Of a stretch of DNA of 24,337 bases, positions 22,214 through 24,337 are shown in pieces (position 1 is the first letter of the stretch; each line of letters opens with the position of its first letter). Source of the stretch: an uncultured Lachnospiraceae bacterium (lineage in GTDB: Bacteria; Bacillota; Clostridia; Lachnospirales; Lachnospiraceae); assembly GCA_910588285.1 (NCBI GenBank), contig CAJUQB010000022.1, forward strand, positions 4,532-28,868. The letters are read 5' to 3'. The notes under the pieces were generated by a model that saw nothing but the letters and a program-made list of their open reading frames with translations, had not been told where the DNA came from and did not search any database. A program made the position numbers and the translations under genes.

Positions 22214-23401
22214 TTATTCCTCTTTCGCATCTGCTTTTGCCTCTGATGCTGTATCTGCCTTGGTATCTGCTGCTGTATCTGCCCCTGCATGCGCCTTGGC
22301 ATACGCTTTGGTATCTGCCTTGGCATTGGTCTTGGCATCTGCCCTGGCATTGGCCTTGGTATCTGCCTTGGCATCCGATGTGCTCTCCGCTGCCTCCCCC
22401 TCGGCGCCTAAGAGCTGGTAATGGGTACGCACCTTCTCCTCAATCTCATCGCGGATGGCCTCATTCTCCGCCAGGTACTGCTTGGCATTCTCCCGCCCCT
22501 GGCCGATCTTATCCCCATTGTATGCATACCAGGCGCCGGACTTGTTCACGATCCCCACATTGACAGCAAGATCCAGGATATCTCCCTCCCTGGAAATGCC
22601 CTTGCCGAACATAATATCGAATTCCGCCTCCCGGAAGGGCGGGGCCACCTTATTCTTCACCACCTTGATCCTGGTATGGTTGCCCACCACCTCTCCGGCC
22701 TGCTTCAGGGCCTCAACCCGGCGCACGTCAAGTCGCACAGAGGAATAGAACTTCAGCGCACGTCCGCCGGTGGTTGTCTCCGGATTCCCGAACATGACGC
22801 CCACCTTCTCCCGGAGCTGGTTGATAAAGATCACCACACAGTTGGACTTGCTGATGACTGCCGTCAGCTTCCGCAGAGCCTGGGACATCAGCCTGGCCTG
22901 CAGGCCCACGTGGGAATCCCCCATATCTCCGTCAATCTCCGCCTTGGGCACCAGGGCTGCCACAGAGTCCACGATAATAATATCCACGGCCCCGGAGCGC
23001 ACCATGGTCTCGGTAATCTCCAATGCCTGCTCTCCGTTGTCCGGCTGGGATATGTACAGATTGTCAATATCTACGCCGATATTCCTGGCATACACCGGAT
23101 CCAGGGCATGCTCCGCATCAATAAAGCCTGCGATCCCGCCCCGCTTCTGAACCTCTGCCACCATATGGAGGGCCACGGTAGTCTTACCACTGGACTCCGG
23201 CCCGTAGATCTCCACAATCCGCCCCTTGGGCACGCCCCCAAGGCCCAGGGCAATGTCAAGGCTTAAGGAGCCGGTGGGAACTGTCTCCACATTCATATTC
23301 CGGTTGGAATCCCCCAGCTTCATAATGGCGCCCTTGCCATAATCCTTCTCAATCTTGGAAATCGCTGCTTCCAATGCTTTCAGCTTATCTTCCTTCGCCA
23401 T
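22214..23401 (-). CDS. recA: Recombinase RecA
   Basis: RecA forms filaments on single-stranded DNA, catalyses strand exchange and triggers LexA self-cleavage. The 395-residue product carries Walker A GPESSGKT, the MAW region, the INQLREKVGVMFGNPE loop-2 segment in part, and the GRALKFYSSVRLDVRR segment. It is about 45 residues longer than usual because of a low-complexity C-terminal tail of about 54 residues (Ala-Asp-Thr-Lys type repeats). ATG 23401 is preferred over ATG 23407 because AGGAG lies seven nt in front of it and only one from the other. A sigma-A promoter with a LexA box in the leader shows SOS control. Confidence 0.97.
   Translation of the reverse strand: MAKEDKLKALEAAISKIEKDYGKGAIMKLGDSNRNMNVETVPTGSLSLDIALGLGGVPKGRIVEIYGPESSGKTTVALHMVAEVQKRGGIAGFIDAEHALDPVYARNIGVDIDNLYISQPDNGEQALEITETMVRSGAVDIIIVDSVAALVPKAEIDGDMGDSHVGLQARLMSQALRKLTAVISKSNCVVIFINQLREKVGVMFGNPETTTGGRALKFYSSVRLDVRRVEALKQAGEVVGNHTRIKVVKNKVAPPFREAEFDIMFGKGISREGDILDLAVNVGIVNKSGAWYAYNGDKIGQGRENAKQYLAENEAIRDEIEEKVRTHYQLLGAEGEAAESTSDAKADTKANARADAKTNAKADTKAYAKAHAGADTAADTKADTASEAKADAKEE
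22217..22378 (-). repeat. Repeat-coded low-complexity tail of RecA
   Basis: The last 54 codons of recA are made of short degenerate units coding for Ala-[Lys/Arg]-Ala-Asp-[Thr/Ala]-Lys-like blocks. The DNA shows recurring TCTGCCTTGG-type hexamers and 12-mers on the plus strand. The tail alternates acidic and basic residues and lies beyond the conserved RecA C-terminal domain. Such DNA is prone to copy-number change. Confidence 0.8.
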
Positions 23402-23455
23402 ACTCATTCTCCTTTATATCCATGTATTATGTAATCTGAATCTGTCTCGTTTAAG

Positions 23456-23469
23456 CGAACTTATGTTCG
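23456..23469. promoter_or_regulatory. LexA (SOS) box upstream of recA
   Basis: The 14-bp sequence CGAACTTATGTTCG is a near-perfect dyad of the Gram-positive LexA/DinR site (GAAC-N4-GTTC core). It lies about +8 to +21 of the predicted recA transcript, where LexA would block elongation or promoter escape. Confidence 0.92.
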
Positions 23470-23482
23470 TTTTTCTTGTTCT

Positions 23483-23511
23483 ATCTTAGTATACTTTTGA
23501 TCACTTGTCAA
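23483..23511 (-). promoter_or_regulatory. Sigma-A promoter of recA-recX
   Basis: On the minus strand a perfect TTGACA (23506-23511) precedes TAAGAT (23483-23488) with a 17-bp spacer. Start near 23476, just upstream of the LexA box. Confidence 0.85.
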
Positions 23512-23535
23512 CTGTTTTTGGGAAAAATATGTCAA

Positions 23536-23570
23536 AACGAATAAGAACAGCCACTTGGGCTGCTCTTATT
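23536..23570 (-). terminator. Likely terminator of trxA
   Basis: A 13-bp stem with one mismatch (23540-23552 with 23558-23570) and a 5-nt loop lies about 40 nt beyond the trxA stop. On the minus strand it is followed by CGTTTTG, a short T-run. It separates trxA from the recA promoter. Confidence 0.65.
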
Positions 23571-23608
23571 ATAAAATGTCCCCGGCCTTTCGTCAAGGAA
23601 TTGCCGGA

Positions 23609-23923
23609 TTATTTTGCAATTATTTTCTCAAGCTCCTCCAGGGGATGGAAGCCCACCATGGTATCCGCTGCCTTGCCGTCCCGGAACAGGATCAGGGTAG
23701 GAATGCTCATCACCCCAAACTGCTGTGCCAGCCCCGGCTCCTCGTCCACATTCACCTTCCCAAACACGGCCTTGTCCGAGAGCTTCTCCGCCGCCTCCTC
23801 AAACACCGGCCCCTGCATCTGACAGGGCCCGCACCAGGTAGCCCAGAAATCCAAAAGCACCGGCTTCCCGCTCTCCAGAACCTCTGCCTTGAAATTCTCC
23901 TCCGTAATCTTCAAAACTGCCAT
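23609..23923 (-). CDS. trxA: Thioredoxin
   Basis: Thioredoxin is the general cytoplasmic disulfide reductant. The 104-residue product has standard length and fold order, the active site Trp30-Cys31-Gly32-Pro33-Cys34 (ATWCGPC), the cis-proline in SIPT (Pro75) and the typical LLDFWA strand. ATG 23923 is chosen for length and for GGAGG about nine nt upstream; a TTG two codons earlier is also in frame. It follows prfC by about 100 nt, with a possible -10 box in between, and is transcribed towards recA. No thioredoxin reductase gene is in the window. Confidence 0.95.
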   Translation of the reverse strand: MAVLKITEENFKAEVLESGKPVLLDFWATWCGPCQMQGPVFEEAAEKLSDKAVFGKVNVDEEPGLAQQFGVMSIPTLILFRDGKAADTMVGFHPLEELEKIIAK

Positions 23924-24003
23924 TTCCAAATTCCTCCTTCATGTATTTTATTGCCGCGGGCAGCGAATCAAGCAGCTGCCTGCACCTCGGTTCCTCTGTG
24001 TCT

Positions 24004-24009
24004 ATTATA
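24004..24009 (-). promoter_or_regulatory. Possible -10 box for trxA
   Basis: TATAAT is present on the minus strand between prfC and trxA. No good -35 box lies 16-18 bp upstream (GGAATT at 17 bp) and there is no extended -10, so the call is weak. Confidence 0.3.
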
Positions 24010-24024
24010 CCCCAAAAAAGCGCC

Positions 24025-24337
24025 TCAATTCCTCCCAAACTCCGACAGCACCAGGCCCTCATTCCGCTCTAAGGTCATCCCCACGCTCCAGCTGTTCACA
24101 AACAGCAGCAGCGGATTCCCCTTCAGATCCACAATCTTCTTCATATCAGAGGTTCCGGACAGCTTGTCCAGATCCAGCTCCTTATTCTCAATCCACCGAA
24201 TATGCTCATAGGGCAGATTCTCCAGCTTGATGTCCACATTGTACTCGTTCTCCAGGCGGTATTTCAGCACATCGAACTGCAGCACGCCCACCACGCCCAC
24301 GATGATCTCTTCCATACCGGAATCCAGCTCCTGGAAG
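24025..24337 (-). CDS. prfC: Peptide chain release factor 3, C-terminal part (cut by window edge)
   Basis: RF3 is a translational GTPase that recycles RF1/RF2 from the ribosome after termination. Only the last 103 or so residues are visible; the frame is open to the right edge. The segment DSGMEEIIVGVVGVLQFDVL and the following YRLENEYNVD match the RF3 C-terminal domain, which is distinct from elongation factor G at this point. The final region (VNSWSVGMTLERNEGLVLSEF) also fits. The GTPase domain lies outside the window. trxA follows on the same strand. Confidence 0.92.
   Translation of the reverse strand, partial: FQELDSGMEEIIVGVVGVLQFDVLKYRLENEYNVDIKLENLPYEHIRWIENKELDLDKLSGTSDMKKIVDLKGNPLLLFVNSWSVGMTLERNEGLVLSEFGRN

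Noticed and set aside
22217..22378. CRISPR-like array
   Set aside because: The repeats are short, degenerate and in frame inside recA; there are no spacers.

Overview
The window looks like a chromosome segment from a spore-forming, anaerobic Firmicute, most likely a Clostridia/Lachnospiraceae-type organism. The evidence is a spoIIM homologue, a Gram-positive LexA (SOS) box in front of recA, consensus sigma-A promoters with strong Shine-Dalgarno sites, an oxygen-sensitive glycyl radical enzyme with its radical-SAM activase, and moderately GC-rich coding DNA. No RNA gene, CRISPR array, transposase or phage gene was seen.

Layout. Left edge, plus strand: the end of aroE and a complete type I DAHP synthase gene (shikimate pathway), overlapping by 4 nt. 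A terminator separates them from minus-strand genes. Reading leftwards on the minus strand, the housekeeping order is prfC (partial), trxA, recA, recX, then after a 16-kb interruption rny, a NUDIX hydrolase, spoIIM and xerD. The NUDIX-spoIIM-xerD order resembles the nudF-spoIIM-ripX region of Bacillus.

The interruption (about 5.5 to 21.4 kb) is a self-contained catabolic locus. A LacI-family regulator (20333-21355) sits beside a divergent control region that drives a small cupin gene to the right and a tightly packed 11-gene operon to the left. The operon encodes an oligopeptide-type ABC importer (lipoprotein binding protein, two permeases, two ATPases), an Abhydrolase_10-type protein, a glycyl radical enzyme (GRE), an MmgE/PrpD protein, a 3-hydroxyacid/3-hydroxyacyl-CoA dehydrogenase, the GRE activase and a UroD-fold methyltransferase-like protein. 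Most junctions overlap by 1-14 nt or are separated by 1-27 nt, so the genes are probably co-transcribed and translationally coupled.

The control region is unusually clean. Two back-to-back promoters each have perfect TTGACA and TATAAT boxes with 17-bp spacers. Just after each predicted start site lies a copy of the same LacI-type dyad with a central CG, and the two copies match at 14 of 16 core positions.

The likely novelty is the enzyme set. The GRE has Cys457 in a GCVWP loop where eliminase and decarboxylase GREs normally have GCVEP, and its glycyl loop reads RVGGF instead of the usual RVxGY. The Abhydrolase_10 protein appears to lack its nucleophile serine and probably a conserved histidine. 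The MmgE/PrpD protein has Tyr where the family usually has an active-site His. The substrate cannot be read from the sequence. My working hypothesis is an inducible anaerobic pathway that imports an organic substrate through the Dpp/Opp-like transporter and processes it by atypical GRE chemistry.
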